Below, one piece after another: positions 33,116-43,758 of a stretch of DNA of 64,000 bases (within the stretch, counting starts at the first letter, position 1; each line of letters starts with the position of its first letter). The notes under the pieces were generated by a model. It was not told where the DNA came from, searched no databases, and saw nothing but the letters and a program-made list of their open reading frames with translations. This DNA comes from Anthoceros angustus (taxonomy: Eukaryota > Streptophyta > Anthocerotopsida > Anthocerotales > Anthocerotaceae): NCBI GenBank assembly GCA_010909165.1, contig MU008155.1:744001-808000 (forward strand), in the 5' to 3' direction. The translations under genes were made by a program, and so were the position numbers.

Positions 33116-34930
33116 AGCGCCTCTCAGCTCCGGACACCTTCGTATCTTCTCATCCGCCCCATCTTGTACAAGATTCCATTCCTCAAGCGATGAGGCTACC
33201 TTATGAAGAAAAAGCGCTCGTCCTTCCCTACTCAATCCATTGGGCATGATTCCTAACTCCGAGAATCTTGAACTTCTCCATTAGCAAGCGCCTTGCGCGG
33301 TGGCCTTCTCTATCCCTTGAAACGGCGACGTTGCGCCCTTGTGGAGCCACGGCTCCTTGCTGATCTTGGTTGAGGACTCATGGCACGTCCTCCCTGATTC
33401 TCGCATCTGCGCTATCTCGCCGTTAGGCGTCTCTCCGTCATTGTCCACGAAGTCGATCGAACTTCCCTCCCGCGGATTGATCCGGATGTGGACCAGCACC
33501 CCTCGTACTGGCCTGCTCTTCCTGGGCTCACTCGCCCTGTAACCTCTTCATCCTCACGGTGGGCATGACCAACTCCTCGTCGAAACCTATCGTCCGTCTC
33601 CGGACCTTTCCATTGTTCTCAACCTCGAGATGAAATCCGGCGTTGATGTGTCTCTTACCGCTCGCGTCTCAACATCAAAATCAAACTCTTGCGGCAAAAG
33701 AATCCATCGAGCAATTCTTCCCGACAAATCCGGCTTGTTCACTAGGTACTTAGCAAAATGATCAACGTGGAAGGTTACCTTGCAGGCCAAGAGGTAGTGG
33801 CGAAACTTCTTGCATGCGTAGATGATTCCCAACGCCTCCCTCTCAATCGTAGAGTAATTTCTCTCGCGTCTCAAGCGCACCGCGTAGAAGATAGGATGAT
33901 CCCTCTTCTCTTCGTCCTTCTGGCTCAGAATAGCCCCAAGCGCATACGCAGACACATCCACGTACACGTGAAATGGCTGTTCCCAATTTGGTGGTCTCAA
34001 GGTGGGTGCCTCCTCCGCATGTAAAGCCTCAATCACCAAAACTGCCTCTCCAAGCTCCAGACACCTTCGTATCTTCTCATCCGCCCCCATCTTGTACAAG
34101 ATTCCACTCCTCAAGCAGTAAGGGGCTACCTTATGAAGAAAAACTGCTCGTCCTTCCCTACTCAATCCATTGGGCATGATTCCTAACTGTGAATCTTGAA
34201 CTTCTCCATTAGCAAGCGCCTTGCGCAGTCGCCCTTCTCTATCCCTTGAAACCGGGCGCGACGTTTTGTGGAGCCACGGCTCCTTGCGATCTTGGTTGAG
34301 GACTCATGGCACGTCCTCACGATTCTCGCACCGCCGCTATCTCGCCGTTAGGCGTCTCTCCGTCATTGTCCACGAAGTCGATCGAACTTCCCTCCGCCGA
34401 TTAATCCGTGGGACCACTGCACCCTCGACAATCGCGCTGCTCGTCTGGGCTCACCGCTCCCCCTCCGTAACTTCCTCTTCATCCTCGTCGATGTCGCGAC
34501 CAACTCCTCGTCAGAAACCTATCGTCCTCCCGGACCTTTCCATTGTTCTCAACCTCGAGATGAAATCCGGCGTTGATGTGTCTCTTACCGCGTCTCAACA
34601 TCAAAATCAAACTCTTGCAAAGAAAAGAATCCATCGAGCAATTCTTCCCGACAAATCCGGCTTGTTCACTAGGTACTTCAGAAAATGATCGACGTGGAAG
34701 GTTACCTTGCAGGCCAAGAGGTAGTGGCGAAACTTCTTGCATGCGTAGATGATTCCCAACGCCTCCCTCTCAACAGAGTAATTTCTCTCGCGTACCAATC
34801 CTGCCCGTAGAAGATAGGATGATCCCTCTTCTCTTCGTCCTTACGGCGAATAGCCCCAAGCGAATAGACACATCCACGTACGTGAAATGGCTGTTCCCAA
34901 TTTGGTGGTCTCAAGGTGGGTGCCTCCACC
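33083..34930 (-). repeat. Tandem duplication of ~0.92 kb in element C pol
   Basis: 33,083-34,008 and 34,009-34,930 are near-copies. Each holds, on the minus strand, the RNase H domain followed by the start of the integrase region. The junction at 34,007-34,020 (GGGTGCCTCCTCCGCATG) shares TGCCTCC with both parents. It creates a chimera in which an integrase leader is followed by a second RNase H. Confidence 0.9.
33587..34177 (-). CDS. Element C RNase H (downstream copy), 196-residue open frame with a duplicated integrase leader in front
   Basis: This is the best preserved RNase H in the window. Residues ~1-54 are the integrase leader (FLHKVAPYCLRSGILYKMG, then RRCLELGEAVLVIEALHA), placed here by the tandem duplication. 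Then come FHVYVDVSAYALGAILSQK with the catalytic Asp, DHPIFYAVRLRRERNYSTIE, REALGIIYACKKFRHYLL and VTFHVDHFAKYLVNKPDL. SGRIARWILLPQEFDFDVE and FISRLR close the domain. The ATG is internal to the polyprotein and not a natural start. RNase H degrades the RNA of the RNA-DNA hybrid. Confidence 0.8.
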   Translation of the reverse strand: MPNGLSREGRAVFLHKVAPYCLRSGILYKMGADEKIRRCLELGEAVLVIEALHAEEAPTLRPPNWEQPFHVYVDVSAYALGAILSQKDEEKRDHPIFYAVRLRRERNYSTIEREALGIIYACKKFRHYLLACKVTFHVDHFAKYLVNKPDLSGRIARWILLPQEFDFDVETRAVRDTSTPDFISRLRTMERSGDGR

Positions 34931-34980
34931 AACTCCTCTTTAGTTGTTGAAACGCTTCTTCTCTTTCCATTGTCCACTCA
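34600..34980 (-). pseudogene. Element C RNase H (upstream copy, broken)
   Basis: Second copy of the RNase H block, directly after the RT on the minus strand: PPNWEQPFHV, DEEKRDHPIFYG, ALGIIYACKKFRHYLLACK, VTFHVDHFLKYLVNKPDLSG and RIARWIL, in two frames. In the ancestral element this and the copy at 33,587-34,177 were one domain. Confidence 0.75.
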
Positions 34981-35086
34981 AATGCTACGTCCTTCTTTGT
35001 GAGTGGGTTAGGACGGCTGCCTTCTTTGCAAAATCTTTGTGAATCTCCTGTAATAGCCGACTAACCCTATGAAAGCTCGACTGCTG

Positions 35087-35710
35087 TCAGGTGCATCCAT
35101 CTCTGCGATCACCTTGACTTTCTCCATGTCCACTTGGAGTCCTCGTCTTTGAAACTCGATGAGCGAGGAGAATCCCTCCGTCATCCGAAAAACACTTCCA
35201 CAGGTGAAGTTTTAGGTTGGTCTCACAGCGTTGAAAACACCGGCCGGATGTTCCCAATGTGAGTGTTGCCTCCCAAAGACACAAAAATCGTCAAGAAACA
35301 CTTCCATGAACTTGCAGAAAATCTCTAAAGATACTGTTTACCACTCGTTGGAAAGTTGCGGGGGCATTGTAGAGTCCGAATGGAAGCTTGGCGTAGGCAA
35401 ACGTCCCCCAATCCGTGGTGAAAGTGGTCTTGTCTTGATCCTCCTTGCGTAGCGTGATTTGATTGTAACCCGAATAGCCATCTAGGAAACTGTACATTTC
35501 ATGACCCGCCACCGTGTCCAAAACGCTATCCATGAAGGGTAGTGGATGGTGGTCCTTCTTCGTCGCTTCGTTGAGCCTCCTGAAATCTTGACAAACACGA
35601 ACCTTGCCTTGTTGCTTCTTGGGGACCACCACAATGGGCACCACCCATTCGCTTGTGAGAACCAGATAAATCACCCCCGCCTCTTACTGGTCCAGTTGGT
35701 CCTTCACGAC
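35087..35710 (-). CDS. Element C reverse transcriptase (best preserved in the window)
   Basis: A 128-residue open stretch (35,674-35,291) contains IYLVLTSEWVVPIVVVPKK, VRVCQDFRRLNEATKKDHHP and LPFMDSVLDTVAGHEMYSFL. DGYSGYNQITLRKEDQDKT and FAYAKLPFGLYNAPATFQR follow. After one frame change the catalytic box FLDDFCVFG is read, with its two Asp codons at 35,292-35,287. DHxPLPFxD and DGYSGYNQI are typical of the Athila/Tat side of plant gypsy RTs. From 35,284 to 35,087 the frame is broken. It synthesises element cDNA. Confidence 0.85.
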
Positions 35711-35999
35711 CACGGAGTACTAGGGATTGAGACGGTATTGCTTCACTCGAACTGGCGTGCTTCCCTCCTTGAGGTCAATGTGATGAATTCCTAGCTCTTC
35801 AGGGATCCCAGTCATATCGGTGACCTTAAAGGCAAATACATCTATGTACTTCCTTAGTAAGGCCTTCAACTCCTCTTCTCTCGGTGAGATACTTGGAAAC
35901 TTTCACACTTTTGCGGCTTCAACTCCATGTCCTCCCTCGGGGTCTACATAAACTCCTACCTCTCGTGCCTGATCCTTCCTCCTCGGAAAGTCGTGATCG

Positions 36000-36530
36000 T
36001 GGCGTGACCCTTCAAAAGGCGGCACCCTCTCGGTGCTCCTCATCCTCCTGCAAAATCTTCTTCCTCCGATGCGTCGGTGTGAAAACATGGGATCCCGTCC
36101 CCCATACACCATCTCATTGCTTTGGCTGGTCCTTGGTAAGCCAAATTACTCCGGACGAACTTCGCCCGTGCTCCACAGTGTATCCCCGTCGTGACTCGGT
36201 CTCCCCCCGTAAGGTGATCGCTCCACGCGATCTGTCTTTCAGGACACTGCTCGACACAGTAACTCCACGCCTCCCAAAATCAAAGATGCAACTGTCCCAT
36301 ACACGGCCTCCCAAGAAGTACCTTGTACCCCAAGTCCGTGGTCTCATCACAATGTAGGTCGATTGAAGGTAATACCTCCAATCACCGTGGGGATGTTCGG
36401 CACCCCAAAGGCTTTCTCTTGTGCAGTCCGCCATTCGTGAAGACACGAATGGGATTGTAAACCCAAGTCGATGTCTTGTCTCTTGGTCATCAAATTCACT
36501 CCGGATCCGTGTCCAAAGGGACATCGGCAC
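36000..36530 (-). pseudogene. Element C protease region
   Basis: On the minus strand VPLDT followed by SGVN-like codons spans about 36,520-36,495. One G appears lost from the run CACGGATCC, turning DTGSG into DTDPE. Downstream (36,480-36,114) an open stretch includes GDWRYYLQSTYIVMRPRTWG, equivalent to the GTIPYLMDYVVI region of B. Role: polyprotein cleavage. Confidence 0.55.
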
Positions 36531-36616
36531 TAAACACCACCTATCTCAATCTCAATCTCGGGGCTCCACAATCAACCAGCTCCACGCGTTAACTTCCACT
36601 TGCATGCTCCTTACCT

Positions 36617-36868
36617 CTAGTGGCTCTGGTATCCCCGTATCGCCTCCTTCACGATCTTCCTCGATCTTGGACTCACCGCCAAGAGCTGTCTCAAGCTCAC
36701 TACAAACTCTTGATCAAGTAGCGCATCAGCAAAGCTAGAAATCTTTGATGCTAGAACCCCTCTTGCGGTCTCAATACTAGCGAATGGCGCAACAACGCCC
36801 TCTCTTGGTTGTTCCTCATTCGGCGCCTCTCCTCGCGCTTGCTCCTTGCCCTCCACCGGGTCACTCAC
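36617..36868 (-). pseudogene. Element C pre-protease segment
   Basis: An 83-residue open stretch with FADALLDQEFVVSLRQLLAV and SPRSRKIVKEAIR. The equivalent helix in D is AIMDQKFMITLDDFSDN, and B has a MDQ-like block at 49,605 and 51,590. Its conserved position between gag knuckles and the DTG suggests part of the polyprotein rather than a separate gene. Confidence 0.6.
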
Positions 36869-37695
36869 TGCAGATTCAGCAAAAGAGACGATTTAGTCGC
36901 CTCCTCGATTCATCTTCCAACATCACGCAACTTCCTTGCGATGTCGTGGAAAGCGTAGGGTCTCCACCTCCTCCATGAGTGGTTCGATCTCCTCTCGCCT
37001 CGTAACCTCCTGGACTCTCCTTCGTCCAGTCATCCTCCTCCAACCGGATCGTGTCCCTTGTCTCGTCTCGGTGGCCAAGGTGAATCCTCGCGCACCTTCC
37101 TCTTCTTCTTATGCATCTTCTCCTTGAGTCGGTCTACCCTTCGTTCCTTCTCTCGCCTCGGATCGTGTGGTGACCCTAGCCACCAAGGGATCTTCTCCAT
37201 CACTTACTTCTCCTGCATATCCTCCTCCACAATCCACAGTAGACACCGCAAAGCCTCTTGTGGTTCTTCTTCTTCTTCCGCCTCCACCGTCAACACCGTG
37301 TTAGCTACGCGATGGCCGTCTCGTGTTGATGGGGATTGTCTCCGTTCTTTGGTTGGTGATTCGACTCCGGCCGTATAGGCGCGATCGTAACACTCCACAG
37401 GCACCTTGGATCTCCCACTTTGTGCCCCAATTCTTTGCATACAGCGGAAGGGCACATAGCCTACACCGTCGAGGTTCTGGGCGATGCAGCATAGTGACTG
37501 GCATTCCACGGTTAAAACAACATCCACGAGGCAGACATTGGGCGTTGTGAAGGATCCGGCCTCCACGGTCCTGGTGGCGGTCGTGAACTATAGCGCATCC
37601 CTGAAGGAACTGTCGGTTGGTAAGTTGGCCTCATTGGCTGCGGTGGTCGTCCTCCACATCGCTTGTACTTGGTAAGCTTCATCAACATACGGTAG

Positions 37696-39090
37696 TCACA
37701 CGGTGTAGGCTTCTACAGTTGTTGCATGTCTTGGCGCTTTGACACACTCTCGATTCGTATGGCCTGATTGGTGACAGATCGAACAATACACTAACTGTCT
37801 GCCAGGCGAAGGAGATCTCCTAGGCGCCTGGTTGCGAACTGCTTTGACCTCCAATTCAGTCAATCTCCTTGTCAAAGCCTCAATTTGGTTGTTTAGACCT
37901 CCACCACCTGTCGTGGCGTTGCTCCTCTCCATTCGGTGCGCTCCTTTACCCTTCTTGTCTTTCTCCGCTTGGCGCTCGGCCTCTTCTTGTCTTCGCTTCT
38001 GAATCTTCTCCAAATCCTTCTTCATTCTCCTTTCGTAGGCTCTGTCTGACTCCTCATCCGTGGGTGACTCTGATGCAGCACTTCCTTGTTCCGTGTCTGA
38101 CTGTGAAGAGGGCGAAGAATGAGAGGACGAGGGAGAGCTGGAGGATCTGCCTCCCTTATGCTTCCCATGCTCCCTCCGCTTCTTCCTTCGACGACCAAGC
38201 TCCGCTGCCTCGTAATCTTCAGCCAACTTCAATGCTCCTTGCAGCGTAGTCGTTCCTCTCCGACAGTAAACATCCATCTTAGTGGGCAAACCACTTACAA
38301 ACCAATCTAACGCCTGCTCATCTGAATAGCCCTCGTGGTAGGACCTCCTGGAACAAGCGGTCTACACCTTGGAGCGATCCAAGTAGCAGAACCTCTCCAC
38401 GTAATCATACGTTTCCTTCTTTCTCTGCGGAGAGTCCTCAATCTCGCCAATGTATGATGTCCAGTGACTCAACCCTCTAAACCTTGTTAGGAACTACGAT
38501 TTGAAGTCTTCCCAATCCGTCGGTGGTGCGGTCCCATCGTCCCTCTTGTAGCTTGTTGCGTGTCCTCTTAACAAACCCGGAAAAATTATAAACGGTCCGC
38601 TGAATCCTCTAAATTAGCATGAGAGACATGCTCAAACGTGCGAATAAAAGCCTCGCATCGTCTCCCTTCTTCTTGTCTCCAAACTTCACATCTGCCGACT
38701 ATGTGGCGCAATGAGCCACCTCCTCCTACCGTGGTGCCTCATGCCAACTCCACTCATGTTGGGCCTGTTGTCGGGGTGTTGCACCCCTTGCGGCTCCCAA
38801 CAGAGACAGGACACCACCCACAGGTGTCATCTTGGCAGTGGCGCCGCGACCTTCCGTTGGTACACCTCGCAATGTCGCCTCCACGGAGTGCTGCGTCTTG
38901 TTGTCTTGAGGACTTCCGTGTTGTCCTCTCAATGTGTCGCCTCCGTACTTCGGATCCTGTTTGTCCCTTCTTGGTTCTTCCAACTCTTCACCTTCACATG
39001 AAGTGCAAAATCTTCTTCTTCAAGTCGTCGGTGAAGGCACAAAATCCTCTTCCTCCCTCGGCGCGTCGTTCTCTCGGACTTCTTTCATGA
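37696..39090 (-). CDS. Element C gag, with an intact 197-residue C-terminal part and CCHC knuckle
   Basis: The proposed start is an ATG near 39,090 (MKEVRERR), about 140 nt after the PBS. The middle is broken. From 38,289 to 37,696 the frame is open: GTTTLQGALKLAEDYEAAEL, a Ser-rich acidic run (RSSSSPSSSHSSPSSQSDTE), a basic helix KKDLEKIQKRRQEEAERQAE, a coiled-coil-like NNQIEALTRRLTELE, and the zinc knuckle CSICHQSGHTNREC (C-x2-C-x4-H-x4-C). This organisation (charged Ser tail, helix, knuckle) matches gag of B and D. Gag packages element RNA. Confidence 0.75.
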
Positions 39091-39227
39091 TTGATTCCTC
39101 CGTGTATCGCAACTCTCTTGGTGAAATATATGGAGATGACCTTCCTCCGGATGCTCTTCGTTCACCACGTCCTCCGGTCATCGGCGTACATCTTCACACT
39201 CTCCATTCGAACAAAGAAAAACACACA

Positions 39228-39242
39228 CTCCCGACAGCGCCA
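39228..39242 (-). promoter_or_regulatory. Element C primer-binding site
   Basis: Minus strand TGGCGCTGTCGGGAG, 4 nt after the LTR end at 39,247. It is a tRNA-Asp-type PBS with apparent small deletions relative to D. Confidence 0.7.
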
Positions 39243-39246
39243 AAAA

Positions 39247-42200
39247 TGTGGTGGGAGGTTCCGGGACCCCGGAACCCTCAGCCTGCGGCCACACTTATCC
39301 CATCGGTTCGTCGGTGGGTTTCGTTCCACGAAGGGTGGGGAGCCCTTCCTTCGGATGGAGGTGCGCCCTCCCCGACCTCTCGACTCTCGGCTCCGTCAGG
39401 CGCCCGGTAACGCCCCTCCTACCGGCCACGGTGACCCACCCTCGGTAAGTCACACTACCCTCGCCCGCGATGACTCGTCGGCGCGGACCTCGTCGCGAGC
39501 CGCCCAATGCGGCGACCTTGGGACCCCAAATCACCGTCTGATGGGCAATCCTCCCACCAGCAGTTCCTACACTCCCTAAGACCCTTCTCATGACAAATTT
39601 GGGGCCGCCCCTCAAGCTCTTATCCACCCTTGAAATTTCACCTTCCCTCTCTTTTCTAGGTTTCTTCCTCCTCTCTTCTCTTTTTGTCTTTTCTCTTTTC
39701 TCTCTTGCTCCTTCCTTCTCCTCTCTTGCTCCCTATCCTCTCTAGCTCCTCTCTCGTCCTCTCTCGCTCTCACTCTCTCGCTCTCGCTCTCTCTTTTCTT
39801 TTCTCTTTTCTCTCTTTTCTCCTCTCTTCTCCTCTCTTCTCTAATCTACCTCTTCCACTCTTCCTAGCTAACTTCTCCTACAGGCCCTCACAGCCTCCCG
39901 GCAAGCGCCTCGGATCATAGGGCATTGCCCTCACGGACCTAGGCGGACATTGGGCTGCAAGTGGCGTCCGCGTCTTTGGATTTTGCTAGGGGTCTTCCCG
40001 ATGCAGCCCGCACCGTTCACGCAACCACAATGCCGCTCCCTCACGCTCGAGCGCTACCGGCTGCTACCTCCGGAAAGAAAGGTTTGGGCCCGCCCCTCAC
40101 CACAGTCACCGCACCTCAAGACCCTACCGGACACCATGCACCCTCACACGGTCGGCCGCGCTTGTGTAGCAAGACAAGCACACAGTCGGAGAGCAAGGCA
40201 TGACATTTTATTATGGGAGCTCCTCCCCTCTTATAGGAGCTCCCCAAACCCTAGCATTAATTAAGTCGGTGGGGTAGGTGGGGTTGCTTACGGTTTTAAG
40301 TAGGTGGCCTCTTAAAGGTTCTTAACCTACCTCCTAACAATCCCACTAACCCCTAGGGGTCTTAATGACCCATTCACTCCCCTACCAACTATCGCCTACT
40401 TCTTCTTGGGTGTTGGCCCAACCACCATCTTCCTCCTCTTGGCTTGGGCTCCCGTCAGGATCTCTTCACTCGTCGTCGCGGGAACCTCCACACTGTCTCG
40501 GCCGATCGCTGAGGCATTGAACGCCACCCCTCTTGCAGGCGCTCTTGTAGAGGCACGGCCTCTATAGCCATCTGCGCCGCATGCAATTACCTCCAGGCGG
40601 TTGGGTGTTGGTGCAACTCTCCACTTGACACCCCACCAACTCTACCGGCTGAAATCTCTTCCTCTTCCATTGGCTCCTCCCATTGAGCCTTACGCATCCA
40701 TTCACTCTCCAAGTCCCGAATCTCGAGGCGGGGTGCAATTCTTCCAAAATCTCCCCATCGTCATCGTGGGGACCCAACAACTTCCTTGTCAACAAGGCGC
40801 ATCTCCTTGGCAAACTTGTTGACCCTAGCATGTAAGTGGACACATCATCTCACGGCCCTTCAAACAAATCTCATCAAATTCCTCGGGCCACTCTCACGAG
40901 GCTATCTTACCATAGCATCCCTCTCAAGCGTCACCTCACTCAAGCAGGCTGTAAGTGACATTCTCGACATCTCTCTTCCATGCCTCCGGTATCCCTTCGC
41001 CATGCATAATCGGCTGGGCGTTGCTTCTGACGACCATGCGATGCATCATTTTCCTCGGTGGGCTACCTCTTCCTTCCACCGTTGGTCGACCTCCGTTGCT
41101 TGCTTTAGGAGCTCCTCACGCTCCTTGCTCCATGTGGCTGTCCTTCCTCCAGCTCCTTGAGCTTGGCCTCGATTCTTCATTCTTGGCTTGGCGGCCTCGG
41201 CCTCCAGGCAGTCTTGATCGTCCCTATTCTCTTTTCTTCTCGGCTGAAGAAATGAGTAGCTTGCCGCTCCTTCCACCGGGAGTCTCCTCAATTTTCTGAT
41301 TGAGGGTAGCCACTTCCTTCATTCGCTCCCTACTTTCTTGTCTCAGCCTCTGTTCTTCAATCTTGCTGAGCCCCAACCTTCTCTCCAGGTCAACTAGGCG
41401 CCCTTTTGCCAGCGCCATCTCCTTGATAGCCTTGCTATCCTTCTCCCCACCTGACTGTAGGGCAATCGCTTTGGCTGTCCTGACGACAGCTCTCACCTCC
41501 AACTCCTCTACTTCACCTGAGCTTGCTTCACTAATGGAGTGTCAATTAGGCGGCGGATGGTGAGATCCTTCAAAGCCTTTGTCTTCTCATTCCCCTCACA
41601 GGGTGACTCGGCGCCTTTCTCTTGGTGGCGGTCTCTCCACTCTGGCCGATGTTGGGTGGAACTCCAGACTCGGTCATCTCGGGGTGGGTTACATCCACCA
41701 CCACACTCCATGGGGTTGCCTCACAGACACATGGTGGCACCGCCACCTCTTCCTCTTGTGCCCTGTCTCCCCACAGACGGCACTTCTCCTTCCTTGGCGT
41801 CGGGGCCGGGGTGGTCTCATCATCCAGATCACCACACGAGGTGGAGCACTTCCTTGCTCCACCTTGGGTTCCTCCTCTGCCTTCTTCACCTTCTTAGGGA
41901 GGGACCCTGTCTCCCTCGGAGGGACCACTTCAAACGGCTGGTAAGACTCCTCCAGCTCTTCTTCCGTCAGTAACCCATGTGCCCCCCACAACTGCACAAG
42001 GTAAGTACTCAAATGGCTGTGCCTCGCCCCCTCATTGTCCACAATGTTTGGCCTCAGCAGCTTGTCTCGGTGATGCTCATAGGCCCAGCATGGTTGTCCC
42101 CCAGTCAGGCTGAGCTCCTTGCTTCAGCTTCCACATGAAATGAAAGAATGCACTGCTGAAGTAGGTGGTTCGCTGACAGCAGGTCAGCCCCAAAACTATC

Positions 42201-42757
42201 CTTGTAAAAAGCTTCCACTTGAGGTCAGCAATCTTATCTATCCTCCAGCCATTCCGCGTCTTCGCGTCTATCCCTCCGATGAGCATGCTGAGAGCTTCCT
42301 CAGGAAGGTCAGCCACCACTGCTCTCTTTCCATCTTCATTCCTCTCCGTGGGAGCCACACCATCACTCTCGGTTTCTGGCCTCCCATACACCTTACGAAT
42401 GTCTTTGGGCGGTCCATCCCTTGGATCATCCGCGTTCCTCTCCGTCAGTCTCTGTTTCTCCCTCTGGGTTCATTGCTGTGGCAAGACTCAACCAATTCCA
42501 CATTAGAATAGGCCCAATGCCTATCGTAAACCTGGAGCTGCACATTTTCGTGATTTGTCGAAAATCCCATAAGTCTCTGGAGGAGACTTGCGCTGGCTAC
42601 AAAATCTGGCCCCTCCTTCTCGGCTGATCCTTCTCGGGCTTCTCCTTCACTTTTTTCTTTCTTCTTCTCCTTTTGTGAGTCGCTCCCTCCTTGCTGGGCC
42701 TTGCGCCTCCTCCGGGGCATTGCAGCGTCTTCATCTTCCATACGCCTTAGACGGTCT
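39247..42757 (-). repeat. Element C 5' LTR, distal part
   Basis: Aligns with 10,345-13,740. It includes the GGTTCCGGG/CCCGGAACC inverted repeat next to the PBS (39,256-39,276), a CT tract (39,640-39,845) and the LTR reading frame. It is broken at 42,757 by element B and resumes at 60,963. Confidence 0.85.
40388..42757 (-). pseudogene. LTR-encoded reading frame of element C, 5' LTR copy (5' edge disrupted by element B)
   Basis: On the minus strand near 42,740 MPRRRRKAQQGG starts a Lys/Arg/Glu-rich segment followed by SASLLQRLMGFSTNHENVQL and VYDRHWAYSNVELVESC. Then come NEDGKRAVVADLPEEALSML and, near 42,000-41,900, LVQLWGAHGLLTEEELEESY. A strong coiled-coil segment lies at 41,500-41,300: AIKEMALAKGRLVDLERRLG, then SKIEEQRLRQESRERMKEVA. 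A second helical stretch (KEREELLKQATEVDQRWKEE) ends near 41,060. The stop matches 11,464. Element B sits about 30 bp upstream of the start codon region. No family recognised. Confidence 0.5.
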
Positions 42758-42762
42758 AGCTT
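42758..42762. repeat. Left target-site duplication of element B (AGCTT)
   Basis: AGCTT precedes the B 5' LTR (TGTGGTGACC at 42,763) and recurs right after the 3' LTR at 60,958-60,962. Five bp is normal for Ty3/gypsy integrase. Confidence 0.9.
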
Positions 42763-42952
42763 TGTGGTGACCACATGGTACTCGAGACCCCCTCGGAAGG
42801 AGTGTTTTTTTTGTTTTGTGTTTAAGTTTAGAATCGTGTGGAGTGGGAATGTGAAGTAGGTTAGGAAATAAAGAAAAGTCTACTAGAGCCTAGTAGGAGG
42901 AAGAGAGTCTAGTCGATCACAGGGACAACCACGGAGGTTGGCTTGGTCGGCC

Positions 42953-43045
42953 GTTGCTAACGCAGTTGCTAGGGCCGTTGCTAGCAGGGGCTGTTGCTAT
43001 GACCACAACCGAGAGCCTGTTGCTATGGTAGCAACCAAGTTGGAG
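42953..43045 (+). repeat. Cluster of GTTGCT / AGCAAC palindromic units in the B 5' LTR
   Basis: Five GTTGCTA(A/G/T)-type units followed by GTTGCTATGGTAGCAAC, a perfect GTTGCTA-x3-TAGCAAC palindrome. The matching 3' LTR cluster is at 55,408-55,485. Similar units recur elsewhere in B, including inside gag-pol. Confidence 0.8.
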
Positions 43046-43758
43046 TTTCTTTCAATGACTTCGAAAATCCAATCGGATGGAATTACAAGGAATACCCAAA
43101 CGGAAGTAAGGGGGTCCTATTGGCAATTAAACGATTGGCGGGAAGAGGATTTGCATCGAATCCAAAGCGGATTGAAGACGGCGCGCCTCAAGCTCGAGCG
43201 TAATGTGTGACGGAGCGAGCGAGGAAGGACACAAGGGCGGTGGCACGCGGAGTCGCTGAATCAGACGGCCGGCCGAGAGGGAATCGATTGGTGGCAGTCC
43301 GGAGGATGCGTGAGGCGGAGGTGGGCGGCGAGCCAGGGCTGCCGAAGTTGGGAAGAGCACGGTGGGTTGGATAGGGCCAGTGAAGTGGCTGTAGGAAGGC
43401 TCATAAAATTGGTGGAAAAGCGGTGTGGTCGGAATGGTGCATCTGGAAGCAGTCCGAGGAATGTCACAGAAAACATAGGGATTCTTATAACCGAGGAAGC
43501 GGGGAGCATGGTCACGCCACAAGGTCGTTGGGCATGCCGGAGTAGCCGGGTGACAGGAGTAACACGAGGGCTGGAATAATCGACCGAGCGCGGTCACAGG
43601 CGGATAGGGGGGAGACAAGTGCATCAGGTCACGCTTAACCGTGATTGCAGGATTCCGAGTAAAATCGGTAGGACACTCCACCACCGTGATGGAAGCCGAC
43701 AGCGATGTTCCAGGATCCTCGGTCTTGCGTGTGGCTAAGCGGGAATTTCGGGACGAGC

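Noticed and set aside
43127-43684. 185-residue antisense open frame in the B 5' LTR
   Set aside because: Pro/Ser/Leu-rich and antisense to a GC-rich LTR leader. It is not conserved in the 3' LTR copy (55,560-56,060 is broken), so it is probably a compositional shadow.
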